From: Stereum hirsutum FP-91666 SS1
Lineage: Eukaryota > Basidiomycota > Agaricomycetes > Russulales > Stereaceae
NCBI RefSeq assembly: GCF_000264905.1
Contig: NW_006763147.1
Location: 748,335-812,334, forward strand
Length of the DNA stretch: 64,000 nucleotides
Direction: 5' to 3'
The position numbers were made by a program, and so were the translations under genes. The notes below the pieces were generated by a model that ran no database searches, was not told the DNA's origin, and was given only the letters and a program-made list of their open reading frames with translations. Below are positions 1 through 12,566 of this stretch, in pieces (positions within the stretch are counted from its first letter, which is position 1; each line of letters begins with the position of its first letter).

Positions 1-420
1 CTATTCTAGAACATTCCAGACCTGATCACATGTCCCTACATCACGACCACAAGGTCACATGCCATCACGTGCCTACCACATGACTAGTCACGTGCCTATC
101 CCTCTATCCATCCCACATCTCCATCGTCGAAGTGGCACCTGGGGCCACAATGCCTGCAAGGCGCGTACACTCCTTAGAAACGCCGAGAAATAAAGAGTTA
201 GGTTTAGCCCGAAGGCCGTTTCACTTGCCATATGCTCCTGACCAGTCGGAAAAGCAGGAAGATGACCTATGTGAATGTTTCGGACTCGTCCTCAGAGGTT
301 TCTCCTTAGTATGAGCTTTCCGAAAGCTGAGGTTTGCCCGAGCAATTGACGACAGAGTCCACAAGACATGCACAGACTAGTTTTAGGTGATCATAGGGCG
401 TATAAAATGTTATAGTAGTT

Positions 421-525
421 ACCGACGAGCCGCCAGAATATACCGACGAGTCTCCAGAATACACCAACAAGCTTCCAGAAAGTACCGATGAGCCTCCAGA
501 ACGCATCAATGAGCCTCCAGAAGGT
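421..525 (+). repeat. 21-bp tandem repeat, five units
   Basis: Five consecutive 21-bp units of the form ACCGAYGAGCCTCCAGAA plus three variable bases. Read on the plus strand in one frame they give a degenerate 7-residue repeat (TDEPPEY, TDESPEY, TNKLPES, TDEPPER, INEPPEG). The frame has a TAA shortly upstream and no ATG, so this is either a fragment of a decayed repeat protein or a minisatellite. The flanks (1-1230) contain no gene I can support; 600-810 resembles retrotransposon LTR-type sequence only in general character. Confidence 0.6.
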
Positions 526-1029
526 ACAGAAAGCACCCAGGTCCTGATCGAGTCGGAAAGCATAAGGCCACCGCCACATCAGACTGGGTTGCATTTGATT
601 AGATTAGATTATCCTAAAGTCCTGCCTCTCCAGGGTCGTGCGACTGTCGCGGGACAGTCCCGAGACCGCAGACCGAGACCCCAAAGGCTGTCGCCCGACC
701 GGCACAACACTGGTTGTGGCTCTCTCAATGTTTCCACCCTCGCTCTCAAATCTCAACACATATACGTGGGTACATGCAAGAGGAGACTCCATTTATATCG
801 AACCAACACATAGTATATCATATCATCTGATGGTACGGAGCTATAGGATTAACTCTCTATATGCTACAACGACGAACGGCGCCACTAAAGTACGAAGAAA
901 CACAACAACAGCAAGTTTAGTAGTAGTCATCAAACACGGTACAAATATAAACGGGCAAAGGATATGAAAGCGTATACGGCAGGCAATGAGCGCACTCTCC
1001 GGGGTCTCAATCTCCTGAGGCGTAATCAA

Positions 1030-1120
1030 TAATTGTTACGATAGGATAGAATAGGGTGGGAAGGGGTGGGATAGGCTGAACTGGGTGAACTGGGTGAGAT
1101 GAGGTGAGATCTACGGTCTA
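1030..1120. other. G-rich short-repeat tract, no gene
   Basis: Short imperfect direct repeats (GGGTGGGA-like and AACTGGGTG-like units) lie about 110-200 bp beyond the stop codon of the minus-strand glucosyltransferase gene. It probably forms part of its 3' flank. No coding signal is seen. Confidence 0.35.
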
Positions 1121-1233
1121 TAAAAATAACGAGGTTGCGTGAATTCAATCTTCATGGGGGAAACGGGTCAGGATAGTGGAAGAGGATGCAAGGGTAGATA
1201 AATAGAAGGAAGAAAAAAAACAAGAATAAATCA

Positions 1234-4200
1234 TTAATCAAGGGACTGCCTATCCCTCGCTGCTCGTGGCAGATACGTATAAATCGCATGTATCGCATTC
1301 TGTACCCCGTCCTCCTACATAAAATAACGTCCATCCACCCAGTCAGGCAAGGCACCAAAAAAATAAAGGAAAGATGTGGAGTTGAGGAACGCACCTCTCG
1401 TATCCTCTCCCCGACCCTCGCAGCCTTCTCCTTCATAACCCGATCCGTCGTCGCCTTCAGCAAAGCATCCGAGAGCTCGCCCACACGAAGGCTGGACACC
1501 TTCAAGCCCGCACCGAGCTTGTGGACTCTCGATGCCCAGAAGAACTGGTCGCCGAACCATGGTCTGATCAGAGTCGGAATCCCAGCTATCATAGATATAG
1601 AGCGTAAGCAAGTGTCCATCGTCATAAAGGAGTGGAAAAACGAACCTCTCAAGCTCGCTCCCGTCGTACCCGCTCCGCCATGGTGCAACGCCGCATCGAT
1701 CTGCGGGAATAACCAACTACACAAAGAACGCGATGAGCACAGTAACAATAACCGGAGAAATGAAGAACAAGAACTCACTCATGCGGAATCTTATCCACCG
1801 AAAAACACTCCTCCGGGAAAACGACCTCCTCTTCCTCCCCATCTCCCTTCTTACTAGCATCCACCATCCTCGCCGACCAGCCCTTACTCACAATCGCCCT
1901 AACCCCGCTCCTCACCACCGCCTTAATAATATTCCGCGTCATCACCCTCGGATTCGGCACCACGATGCTCCCAAACCCGATATACACGATCTTCTTCCCG
2001 TCCTCCCTCGCCTCGCGCATCCAGCCCAACAGCTCCTCGCTCGGCGCCCAGTCGTGGTCCGGGTTGTCGAGGAACCAGTAGCCGGAGATGGACGTCGCGT
2101 CGCCCCAGTCGAGCGGCTTGGGCACGACGGAGGACGAGAAGTTGTAGACGAAGGGGATTTTGGATTGCGCGAGGTGGCCCATGTCGGTGGAGGCGATTTG
2201 GAGCGTGTTGCGGCGCCAGCGGTTGATTTGGGAGGAGGTGGCGGTCCAGAGGACGTTGTCGAAGAGGACGTAGGAGGTTGCGTTGAATGCGGGGGATTCG
2301 ACGGGAGGACTGAGGAAGGGGTGGGGAAATTGTCGCGTCCTGAAGAAAGGGTGACAAGTCAGCGGTCTTGTTCACGATGAGAGAAAAGGAGAACGTACTT
2401 CGTCCAAGGCATAGTGAACGTCCGGAAATACGGGATATCTATCGCAGAGCCCATCAGCATCAGCATCACTCGACCAAACCAAAGGTAACAGAAACGGCAG
2501 ATCACTCACGCAACGCCTCCGCAATATGCACCCCCGCCATCGCCGACGGACTCTCAAGCAACACATCCGCATCCTTACAGCACTCCCACGCATCCACCAA
2601 CAGCTCGTCCAACCACGTCCTAAAATTCCCAATACTCTCCTTAAAAAACTGCGGACTGAACATCTTATTCTCCACGCTGAGCTTCATCAGCGCCCCCGGG
2701 TCGCCCCCCGCCGTCCGATGGGCCACCCCAAACTTCTCGACCCACTCTTTGTACTCCTCGTGCGTCACGATCGTCACCCGGTGGCCTTCCTTTTGGAGAC
2801 CGAGTGCGAGGGCGATGTAGGGCTGGACGTCGCCACGGGAGCCGATGGTGAGGCAGACGAAGTGGAGGGAGGGCATTTTGAGGAGCGTGCGGGAGGGGAC
2901 GTTTATTGTCTTTGGGAGGAATGAACGCAGGACGTGGGGCATGTTTGATCGGTGGGATTTAGTTCTGCCGAGCGGGGCGAGGATGGAGGTCGTGCTACGC
3001 TTGACGGGTCGATGGCCTGGAGTGACGAGACCGGTGTCGTCGGAGTGTGTGTGGGCGTGTACGGGGGTGCTTAACGAGCTCGTCGTCGTCGAAGGGAACG
3101 GTTCGACATTGGTGGTGGCGGTGGCGAGTTCGACGCCACTGCTAGCACGACTGAGATTCGCATCGGAGCCCCTCGACGGTGGTCTCGAAGTGGACGGACT
3201 CCTGAACGCCTGCTTCTTCTCCTCTCTCAGACCAAACTCCTCACTCGGCGCCATAACCGCCGGCGAACTCGTCCTTGCCAACCCCGTCTCCAGAGGCAAT
3301 AGCAGCTCTGCCTGCTCTACAACTCTCCCCTCTCTCGCCTTGACTAGCTCCCCCACCCTCTTCAACGCCTCGTCCCTGACCGCCTCACTCTGGAACCAAA
3401 ATCGCACATCGGATTGGCCCGAGAGCTCCAACGTGAGTCCGTAACTGAACATATGTGCGTTCCTGTACACTTTCGCGGTGTTTATGGTGCGCAGTGGGAG
3501 ACGGTATCGGACGTCGTTGGAGAGGGTGAAGGATTTGGACCAGAAGCCGACGCAGTCTGGCGTTATGACGAAGTAGCCGAAATAACAGCCCAGACGACGA
3601 TGGACGTGTGCCTTCTGAACTATAAGGAAGAAACACCACGAATCAGCTCGACTTGTCAAAGGAGCACACAGAGCAACAAAAGAAACCAAAAAACATACCC
3701 CACATCTCCTTCTTCGGATCCAAAGCCAACGCCCCCGCCACCCCTCTCTCCACATCACTCAACATCTCCACAAACTCACTCTGTTCCGCCTTCGCCTCAT
3801 AGTAACTCCCCGGCTCATAATCCACATACACCCTCGTCCCCGCCCATCTTTCCTCGTCCTCCAGCCCCGCAGCGATGCGCTCGCGGGCCTTGCGGACTAG
3901 TTCGCTCACCAAAGCCCATTTCGGGTCGTTCCGGATGACGGTGAGGTTGAGCGTTTGATGGACCGGGGCGGGCTCGTACATCGTTCCGTTCAGGGGATCG
4001 AGGGAGCTGGCGGACTGGGGGGAATCGAATAAAGGTCTAGAGTTTGATGCGGAGGAAGGAGGATCGTCGGCGCTGGGGAGTTCGCTCGGAGGCGTCCTTG
4101 GACTACCACTCTTCGACGACCTCAAGGGCGGGAGACTAGGCAACGTGAACTCGAACTTTCGGAATGGGGACTTGACGTTGGCGTTGGTGGGAAGAGTTTG

Positions 4201-7061
4201 TGCAGATGCAGTGGCCGTCTGTGTTTGTGCATCGTCTGGTGTCGATGTGGCACCAGGTGGACGCACATGCTCGAGCTCGTCCGACGGAAGTTCAGTACCT
4301 TGCGTCCTCGGACTCCTGAGCGAGAAATCGAATTTCATGAAAGACGATCTCTTATTGATAGCCGGAGTCGTCTGCGCACTCGTCGGTGTCGTCGTCGGTA
4401 GCTCCGCCTGTGCTTCAGTCGCTGTAGTTGTAGGTGCAGAGTCCATCGGTGGCGCCTGTGGTGCCACAGGGGTCAACTCCTCGGCTTCGGTACCGAGCTC
4501 AGCCTCCTCCCTCCTCGGACTCCTCAACCCAAAATCGAACTCGAACTTCCCAAAAGGCGACCGCACAGGTGAGAACGAAGTCCGTCTGAACCCATTCTCA
4601 GGCAGGAAAGACGCCCGTGTCCTTCTTGCAGCTGTAGTCGTAGGCGCCCTCTCCTCGGGCGGAACGTCGTCCACGCCTACACGTCGCCGAGTCCTCTTCC
4701 GCACGCCTTGAGTTGAGGGCGCGCAGAATTTATCCCATTTTTTGAGGGCGGATTTGAGGCTCGTTGGGGGAGGAAGGGAAGGCGGCATGGGGGTTGCTTC
4801 GACGTCTATCTCTGCCTCTTTGTCCCCGTTCCCATCCCCTGCGGCTTTCGTCCCTTCTTCCACTTCTTCTACGTCAACCTCCTCGTCAGTCTCAGCCTCA
4901 TCCGTCTCCCCGCTCCTCATCACATCGACCCGATCCCTCCTCCTCTGATGTTGAACCTCGTCCACCTCTGCACCTCCAACCTCAAGTTCGACCGAACTAG
5001 GCGCAGTATCCGTATCGACGAACACCTCCGTTCCACTTGCAAGTTCTTCGCTATCGGCGGACTCGGACGGGAACATCGACGACGCCGCCGAACTGTTCGC
5101 CCCGCTACCCGTATTCCCCGATTGCTCAACCGTGGATAGACCTGATGGTGTTGGTGCTGCAGATGTAGAAGACCTCGCACTCGAAGAAGCGGTAGAGAAC
5201 CCGATCCTGTATACCGTCGCGAACGTCAAACAATCCTCGGAAGACATGGACTCGATGCGGTGCAGGGGGATGTTTATCCTTATTCCGTTCGTGTCTGCGT
5301 CTTCGTCTGTGGTTGATGAGTCGTGTACGTTGTGTGGTTTGTGGGAGGGACGGAGGGCGTTGCGGGCGTTACGGCGGTAGAGATATATAGCACCTAGTGG
5401 ATAGAGAGAGTTGTGAGGTGTAAGTAACGGTGTTGTAGCGGACGGGAAGAGTAAATTAAAATTGTGTGAGATAGTGAACGTTTCGGTGTGATGAACATAT
5501 GTAGGCCCAACGAACACAAGACACAGAGTAACGAATCAAGCGCAGAGAAAAGAAAGAAAAACGCACCCTCTATCTCCCTCCTCCAATCCCTCGCCGACTC
5601 CTCCGTATCGAACTCGATGACGCCTTCCCTAAAGCCCACCGCCGCGTCGAACATGATATGTATCACCTTTTCGTGCTTCGGGTCCTGCGGCATCACTTGT
5701 ACGATGGACGACACTACACACACATCCACCGTTAGCTTCCTCTCACGTGCATGTTTACGGGCGAGGTGTGAAGGACAGAAAATCGGAGAGGAAACAGAGA
5801 AAAGAAAGCAACGCACACAAAATACTCCGAATAGGCTTAATCCGATCCTCCTCCCTACTACTCGGAAACGAACTCAACATATCATGGCTCAATTCCAACC
5901 ATAATCTCCGCTTGCGCCTCCAGCCTTTACGGTGGATGAGGACGGGCCCGGCTTTTATGATTTGGGAGGAAAGGTTGTCGGGCGAGGAGGAGAGGAGGGA
6001 GGCGTGGAAGGTGAGGCGGTGGGTTGTTAGGTGGGCTACGCCCTGTGTGTTGCGAGGCGTGGAGGGAAAGGGAGGGAGAGGGAGGGAGGAAGAGGGAGGG
6101 AGGGAGGGAAGTCATGGGACGGACGGTACGGTACGGCGATCACGAGAATAGTTCGAAGTTTCGAAGTCAGTCACAAGCCCACACACAAAAAACAAACATA
6201 GCAAACACGTCAGTCCAACTTTAGCAACATCCCAAGCGGAATAAATAATAAGAAACGCACGAGTACAACGACATCCCTAACCAACGCCGCATCCGTCTCC
6301 AACACAAGCTTCTCCTCGCCCTCCTCCGCCAACGGTCCAAACTCCTCCACCAACAACCTTACCACCTCCTCCGGCGTCAACTTCTCTTCACCATCCGCGC
6401 TCGCTGCAGCAGCGACCGCGAAAGCCTCGTCGATCCGCTCCGGCGGGGGAACTCTACCGTCTTGACCTTCCGCGCGCTCCTTCTTCTCCTTCCCCTTCCC
6501 CTGAGTCTCGCCATGGGCATCCTCCTCTGAGACCTCGCTCGAAGAAAGCACGTCGTCTGCTTCATCTGATTCGGGCTCGGGCTCGAGTATCCCATCAGCT
6601 TGTGACCAGTTGTTGACTGAGATTTGGGCGATGCGGCCGGAGAGGGCGCGTTCGTGGGGTGTCAGATCTCTACCCACTAGGTCCGCGAAACCACGGAGTG
6701 AACCTGTCGTAGCCCTTCCTGTCCCTTCACCACCCTCCTTCGTAGTACCGTCGTTAGCCCGAGAACCATCAGAGGGACCTGCATCCTCCCTAATCCCCTC
6801 AAGCTTCGTGTTATGTTTATAACAATCCGGCGAAGAATCGATGATCTGCTCGTAGAGCGCTGCTGCATTGAAGATACTCGACAGCCCGGGCTCGTCGAGA
6901 TGCACGCCTGAGGTACGCACGAGTTCTTCGCCTAGGGCGTGTTTCCCTTGCCTGCCGTGGGACGTCGATGGGGGTGCGGAATCAGATTCATGGAGTGCGA
7001 GGGGGTTGCGCTTGGAATTTGTGTCTGTGCGTGAGACGGCGGATAATGCCCAGGAGAGCAT
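1234..7061 (-). CDS. ATG26: Sterol 3-beta-glucosyltransferase, ten exons
   Basis: Transfers glucose from UDP-glucose to the 3-hydroxyl of sterols at membranes; in some yeasts the orthologue is needed for pexophagy. Ten exons, all phases consistent, 1640 codons: 7061-6261, 6042-5817, 5713-5567, 5393-3699, 3619-2510, 2438-2399, 2339-1779, 1716-1646, 1585-1395, 1314-1234. Order: acidic N-terminus; GRAM segment ([14 protein letters not shown], residues about 255-290); PH domain (about 290-400, from [11 protein letters not shown] to [12 protein letters not shown]); long low-complexity insert (about 450-850); second GRAM (about 930-1050); GT1 fold from about 1207 ([19 protein letters not shown]). 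The C-terminal nucleotide-sugar site [13 protein letters not shown] then [17 protein letters not shown] crosses the exon 8/9 junction. The protein is longer than the usual 1200-1500 residues because of the insert. Start: first ATG of the open exon. No broken residue is seen, so it should be active. Confidence 0.95.
6043..6260 (-). other. First intron of the ATG26-type gene with long pyrimidine tract
   Basis: The intron runs from GTGCGT to ACACAG and keeps phase 0. At 218 bp it is far longer than the others here (mostly 50-90 bp). About 50 bp of nearly pure CCCT-type pyrimidine (purine GGGA runs on the plus strand, about 6060-6112) lie just upstream of the acceptor. This is an extended polypyrimidine tract and could form G-quadruplexes on the plus strand. 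Confidence 0.7.
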
Positions 7062-8380
7062 TATGGCTCGAGTTCTTGTTGGTTATAGCTATACCTATAG
7101 CTCAGCCTTCAGGAGTAGATAGACGATGGGGATATGTGTGTTGGTCTAGGATAAGATGCTGTGGTGGTGGTCGTGCGCAAACCGATGCTAAGAGTTGTCG
7201 TCTGTGGATAATGGAGTCGGTTGGACAGACAGACAGGAGGTGGTGAGGGGGTGCGTGCGCGGAAGAGCGGCATCGTCTTAGTCTAATACATCCTTGTCTG
7301 ACTTCCTGACTCGCCGTAGGGCGACGCAATTGCAACGACAAGTCGGGGCGCTGACACGCCTCTCGTCAACAAGCGTCCATCAATTGATCGCCCTTGTCCT
7401 CCTGCCCAATAAATTTCTCTCGGTCAATCTACCTGCTCTGATACTGGATTTACTCAACGAACAAAACAAACCACACGAAAAGAAAACAGACAAACATATC
7501 GTGCTTACCCAGCATCAATATTTTATCTTTGGTCTCAGTTGGAGGGGTTGCGGGCCTCGGGTGTCGGATTTGCGAGTGTAGTGATGTGTCATACACGCTG
7601 ACGTATGGCCCCTGTCCCGCGTACTCCGGCACCGGGACATTGTCATGCATTTTTTGGGCTTCACATCCGACCTCGCCGCTTCAAGCAAGCTTCGATAGTC
7701 TCCCACAGGCAGACCTTGGTGTTGAAGATAGGGCGTTCAACGTGTCAAGAGCTTCGAGGGAAGTTGGATGTTTGGTGGGACACTCGAACTTGCTCCCCAT
7801 GGCCAGCTGCAGCGAAATTTTTCGGAAATGACTGTAAGCAACTACGACTCATCCAAGTCCAGTCTCTCCGCCTTGCTTGCTTGCTCAACCCCGTATTCCA
7901 GTTCATTCTTTCGTGCGGCGTCTTCACCTATAACGTCGAGTACTTCCTAGTCGAGCCTTTAGAACAGACGAAAACAAGTCACTTATCGGGTGGTACGCCT
8001 GTAATCCTTTTCTTTCTTTCTTTCTTGGCTGGCAAACCAAAAATATCCCTGCCAAAATTTCTTGTAGGCCTTTGCGATGTACTCTAGGGACATCGTGTGT
8101 TTTGCACTGGACATGCTCAAATCATGGTTCAACGGATTATGGTGTACATCGGCGGCTCAAAAGAGCGGTCCAGATCAGTCTTACGCAGTTTATCGCTTTC
8201 TTCATCTGCGCAGACGCCTATAATCGAAGTGAAGCTGCTACCACGGTAAGGTAAGGTACCACGGAGTCCGAGTCGTACCCCGCCCGCAAGGTACACTCGA
8301 TACTATCACGTACTTATGGCAGTATACCCTTGACTGTGTCATGAGCGACAGCATCATGATATATCTATCAGCCATGCAGT
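7062..8380. other. Intergenic, upstream of the ATG26-type gene
   Basis: About 1.3 kb with no ORF that resembles a known family or carries spliceable coding signal. It must contain the promoter of the minus-strand glucosyltransferase gene. I see no unambiguous TATA box or repeat. Confidence 0.4.
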
Positions 8381-8399
8381 GTAGCAGGCCTTGTATCTG

Positions 8400-9040
8400 G
8401 CAAGGAAGTAAATATATGCGTGATCGACCGCTGGACAGGCAGCACGCCGCTCTGTCCCCACAATGGAAAGCACCACCGATGGATCGAGACGCTATCCCTG
8501 TCTGTAGAGTACTCAATGGGAGTGGATCTGGGTACGCTTTTCAAGGTTCTTTTCCGGCCAATGTTTGACAAATGGACGTTGACCCATTCCATCCGCTGGT
8601 ATTTTGTCCTTGAGTTTACTGAATGTCACATTTCCCTCATCAAAAACAGTGACAATGGTTGTGAATTACGCACCATCAAACGACGAGGAAGCCTCGTGTA
8701 ATTCTGCAAACTATCCTAAGCTGTTGACACTCACTTTTCGATGGAGGGACTGTGGAAAGTACGCCACACCGTTCTTCGAACCTTTTCTCCAGTCTTTGTG
8801 ATTCCTAATGTGTTCAACGTTGAGTGCTCTACATGTCACGATGGCTGCGCTTCGTGCATGGTTCGACGAGTTGTTCAATGAATCGGAGAACAGGCTCAGG
8901 CGTGGTCGATCGGTGCTCCTGCCAGTCAATCGTGTGGACCATTTATGCCGATCCGGGTCTCAACCAGCGCTGTGCTCATTCTTCTTTTCAGCCAGAGCTC
9001 CGACACGGCCGGGGGTTAATGTGAAAGGTCTACGACTGTG
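8400..9040 (+). pseudogene. Decayed F-box/leucine-rich family remnant
   Basis: Several frames carry pieces typical of the C-terminal leucine-rich part of Agaricomycete F-box-like proteins: PKLLTLTFRW, then ATPFFEPFLQSL followed by a stop, then ALRAWFDELFNESENRLRR in another frame (about 8840-8900), then DPGLNQRCAHS in a third (about 8950-8985). Frame changes and stops make a functional product unlikely. The assignment rests on the style of the pieces and on the neighbouring F-box genes, not on an alignment. Confidence 0.35.
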
Positions 9041-10206
9041 ACACAATTCTAAGAACACATGTTTGCTCGAACATCTAATCTTAGACTGAGATACGTACAT
9101 TGTACGCAGTAGAGCATTGAGGATGTAGACTAATTCAATCTCGCTAAATCTGCTTGACCAGTGACATAATGAGATCGTTCGTTAGATAGGGCGATAGAAA
9201 GTACAAGACAGTGCTAAAACTGACCACTTGTTCGAGTTTTTCTTTTTTTGGAGGAACTCGTGAGCTCCATCATCCATCCTTCTTACCACTCTTTCCTCGC
9301 TTGACTAAATATATCCCTTTCCCTTTGAGCGAGCCAGAGATCCAAAAGTACAAAGTGCGTCACAGGCATTTGCCTGCCTTTCAATCAAGGTCGTATTTTG
9401 AAAAGCGAAAAACTTTTTTCACAGCAGTGTGAGCTACAAGAGCAGAGGCCTATAGGGCGGTACGATTCCACCTTTTTTTTCCCTCTCAGATATGTGCAAT
9501 GTATTTATGTGTGGAGTTTGCATGGCCTTATTTTGTTTTGTATAGCCATGCTGGCGCATGGCTTGGGGACGATTCCCATTAGGGCCATCTGCAAGTAGTT
9601 ACCTCTGCTTTGTGCCAATTCAAATGCAACAGTATTGGCAGTCATTAGATGCCTATTGTTTAAGGCTTACTGATGTTTCCATTCCAATTGGACTAGGATA
9701 CCATAACAGTAATTCCCCACTAGAATAATGTGATAACTACGTTACTATAAACCAGCATATTGAGTTCCTGGCCTTTATGCACGGTACGTTGTAGCGCGCA
9801 GTAGCCGGCCGATGGAGCTGGGTTCGAATGTTTGCGGACTTTACCGCGCTGTGGAAATGTCACACGTGTCAAATATGCGTCTACTCCAAAGACCACCGGT
9901 AGGCACATAGTCCGACAGGAATATCATACTGTGTATGTATCCATCTATATTTATATTATGTCTATTCTGATACATACTATCCAACCTGAACGTATATCTG
10001 TTTCCGACTCCAAGTGGCACGCATCTGGGGTATGTGTACTTGTCATTTGCCACGTAACCGTTATTCTTATCGTTTGCTCTACAGTACTTGATTCACCTTT
10101 ATCCTTTGAAAGCGATACAGTGACCATCATCGTCGATAGGCCAAGGTCTTTCCACTTTATATGATGATCAATTGTACTATTACTGATGTTCTAAACTTAT
10201 AGACCA
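9041..10206. other. Intergenic, no gene seen
   Basis: No supported coding sequence. The last part, up to the ATG at 10207, is the promoter/5' leader of the F-box gene. An acceptor-like CTTATAG sits five bases before that ATG and could end a leader intron. Confidence 0.35.
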
Positions 10207-11903
10207 ATGTCATTCGTGAGAGACATATCAGATTCTATAGATGGCCTATTGGCACACACCCTACCCGTTTGTACTCGAGCGCAGCTGCAAGAGTTAGACC
10301 ATGCAATTCTGCGGGTCATTGCAGACGTTAGGCAGACTCTGAACGATCGTTGCCCTCTTGCTCACAGCGAGCGCCACATTGCTCTCCGCGCCACACCGAA
10401 TGAAGTTCTCTCCTACATCTTCCTGCATCTACGAGGCTACCCTGAGGATGAAGACACACCCGACCCGTCCTGGGTCAATGTCCTCCTCGTATGCAGACGA
10501 TGGCATCGCGTGGCCATTGATACACCGAGCTTGTGGCGAGACTTGAACTTTGGGCGTATGCCCATCGACACGTCCCTACAGTACATTCATCGACATAAAT
10601 CATTGCCTTTTTTCGTTTGGTCACCAACGTTGGATGCCGTATCGTCTTTGACATCGACCTATCCCTCATTTTCACACCAGTTGTCCCGCCTTGTTATTCA
10701 ATCACCTCCCGACTTTGGCTGGCTCTCACCCGTTAACTTGCCAAATTTGGAGGAGCTATGGGTGTCTTCCTACACGGGTGATGTTTCTGAAGATCGTGCA
10801 TCCACGTCACTATCCGATTTTGGTGTGCTCCGCCTTATCAACGTCACAGGCCTTAAGCCTGCTTGGAGCATTAAACCATTTCCACGCTCCGTACAGGAAC
10901 TGTCCCTGGATGTCACCGACGTACCATGGCGCCCCTCTTCCTCACAGTTACACGATTGCTTAGAGGATCTCTGCAATCTTCGATCATTCACCCTTGTGGG
11001 ATACGGTTTAATCCATTCTCCAAACGTCGATAGACTCATTCTCTCCGCCATCGAATACATCTATGTCACGCTACCATACGCCGATTTGGATGACCTCGTT
11101 CGCTTTATTCCTATTCAAAACTCTCGCCCTTACTCGCTCTTCCTCCGCGGACCCCGAATCCAAGTCCACGCGGACGACCCAGGACTTCATTCACTATTTC
11201 ATGCTCACCTCCGTCCAGTCGTATTCCCAAGATCTTTACCGTACACCTCCATCCACATATCCAAGCATGGAGACCTCCGATCTTTCATACTCCGTGATGC
11301 GGACGAGCTCGAACTCTCTTTACCCATATCCCGTACTAGCTGGAACATCAATCCACTTCTTGATTTAGTTGGAGTTGTGGATATCAAGCACGTATGCATC
11401 GAAGAGGATCGGGGACTCTCTGTTTCCACTCGTCCACTCGCTCTCCACGACATCGTCCCTTTCCTTCCAAACGCGACAAGCCTGACCATACAGAGACAGG
11501 TTGGTGTGGAAGCCAGGGCAATATTAGTTGGGCTTGGGCATCCGGATGGTCAGGACCTGTTACCCTCAGCCGAAACATATAGGCTCAAATGGCCTTGCCT
11601 CAATGCTATAACCCTGGAAGATATTGGCTACCCTGGAATACGTGGACGACCGGCTCCTGTCATCACGCAGCTCCGCCAATTCCTGATGTCAGTCCGTACG
11701 GGGGCTCCTCTTTTCCAGAAGTTGAAGATCGTTAGGTGCTCGATAGGAGAGGAGGATGTACACGGGTGGAGGGAGTTCATCCCCGAGGTAGAGATCGTTC
11801 AAGGAGGTGAGTTCTCGGACATACACTACACTATTTGTTGCACGATGTAACACAATTTCATGTTTCTGAATATGTAGACCCAATGGAATCGTATCAGGAG
11901 TGA
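10207..11903 (+). CDS. F-box-like protein, two exons
   Basis: Exons 10207-11806 and 11878-11903; the 71-bp intron (GTGAGT to TATGTAG) is phase 1 and the last exon adds only eight residues plus stop, 541 residues in total. The F-box-like region lies at about residues 60-115 (RATPNEVLSYIFLHL ... LLVCRRWHRVAIDTPSLWRDL). The rest consists of irregular leucine-rich strands typical of the expanded Agaricomycete F-box families. F-box proteins bind SKP1 and present substrates to SCF ubiquitin ligases; the substrate here is unknown. A short heptad-like N-terminal helix (QLQELDHAILRVIADV) precedes the F-box. It is convergent with the paralogue at 12567-14293, which has the same final intron. Confidence 0.85.
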
Positions 11904-12566
11904 ACCTGCTCAATGTTGGTATATTTGATAGCATTAAATCAAGTCTGTCCTTGCCCAAACGCCAAGTGCCCTGTCCAGCCCAAAAGGAATAGGAGTTGGA
12001 CGAGGATTGTAGCCAATGCGCTTTATGTTCGATGTAGCTTGTATTCTCTGTCCTCTATTATGAAATATTAGGCATGACTCTGACAATATGGTGCATGATC
12101 TGCATATGAGAACTTGAGGCGGACTCGTACAGTGGGAGTGTGAAATAAAGTGGTACTAATTGGGGATACCTTAATGCTCCAGGTGGAAGATTTGATGATG
12201 AAAACATCCTGTGACTGCGCCGGCCAACGGAGATACAAATCAGATGTAACGGGCGCAACAGCGGAAGAGCCTGAGCTGGAATGGGCACACCATGGACCGA
12301 CATCTTACAATATCTGATACATGCACACGTTACCACATCTTACACACGCTGACACCGCAGAGAATTACATCGCATGATGGAGAAGGATGGACAGGACCCG
12401 CTGTATTGTCCGATTTCAATGGGAATCTTGCCGCAGACGATAAAGTTACGGAGGGTGAGCGGATTGCGACAAAGGCTTGGAGCGCGATGATGAACCATCG
12501 AAAAACGAAAACCATATAATCCCACGAGTGCCACATCACAACGTCAAAGTACAATTATCAGCAGAG
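11904..12566. other. Convergent intergenic spacer
   Basis: Space between the two converging F-box genes. It holds both 3' flanks and no ORF I can support. Confidence 0.4.

Noticed and set aside
1..810. Complete LTR retrotransposon or solo LTR
   Set aside because: General resemblance only; no TG...CA pair with target duplication and no gag/pol sequence found.
9790..9840. tRNA gene from GGGTTCGAATG
   Set aside because: B-box lacks the closing CC, and no acceptor or anticodon stem can be drawn.
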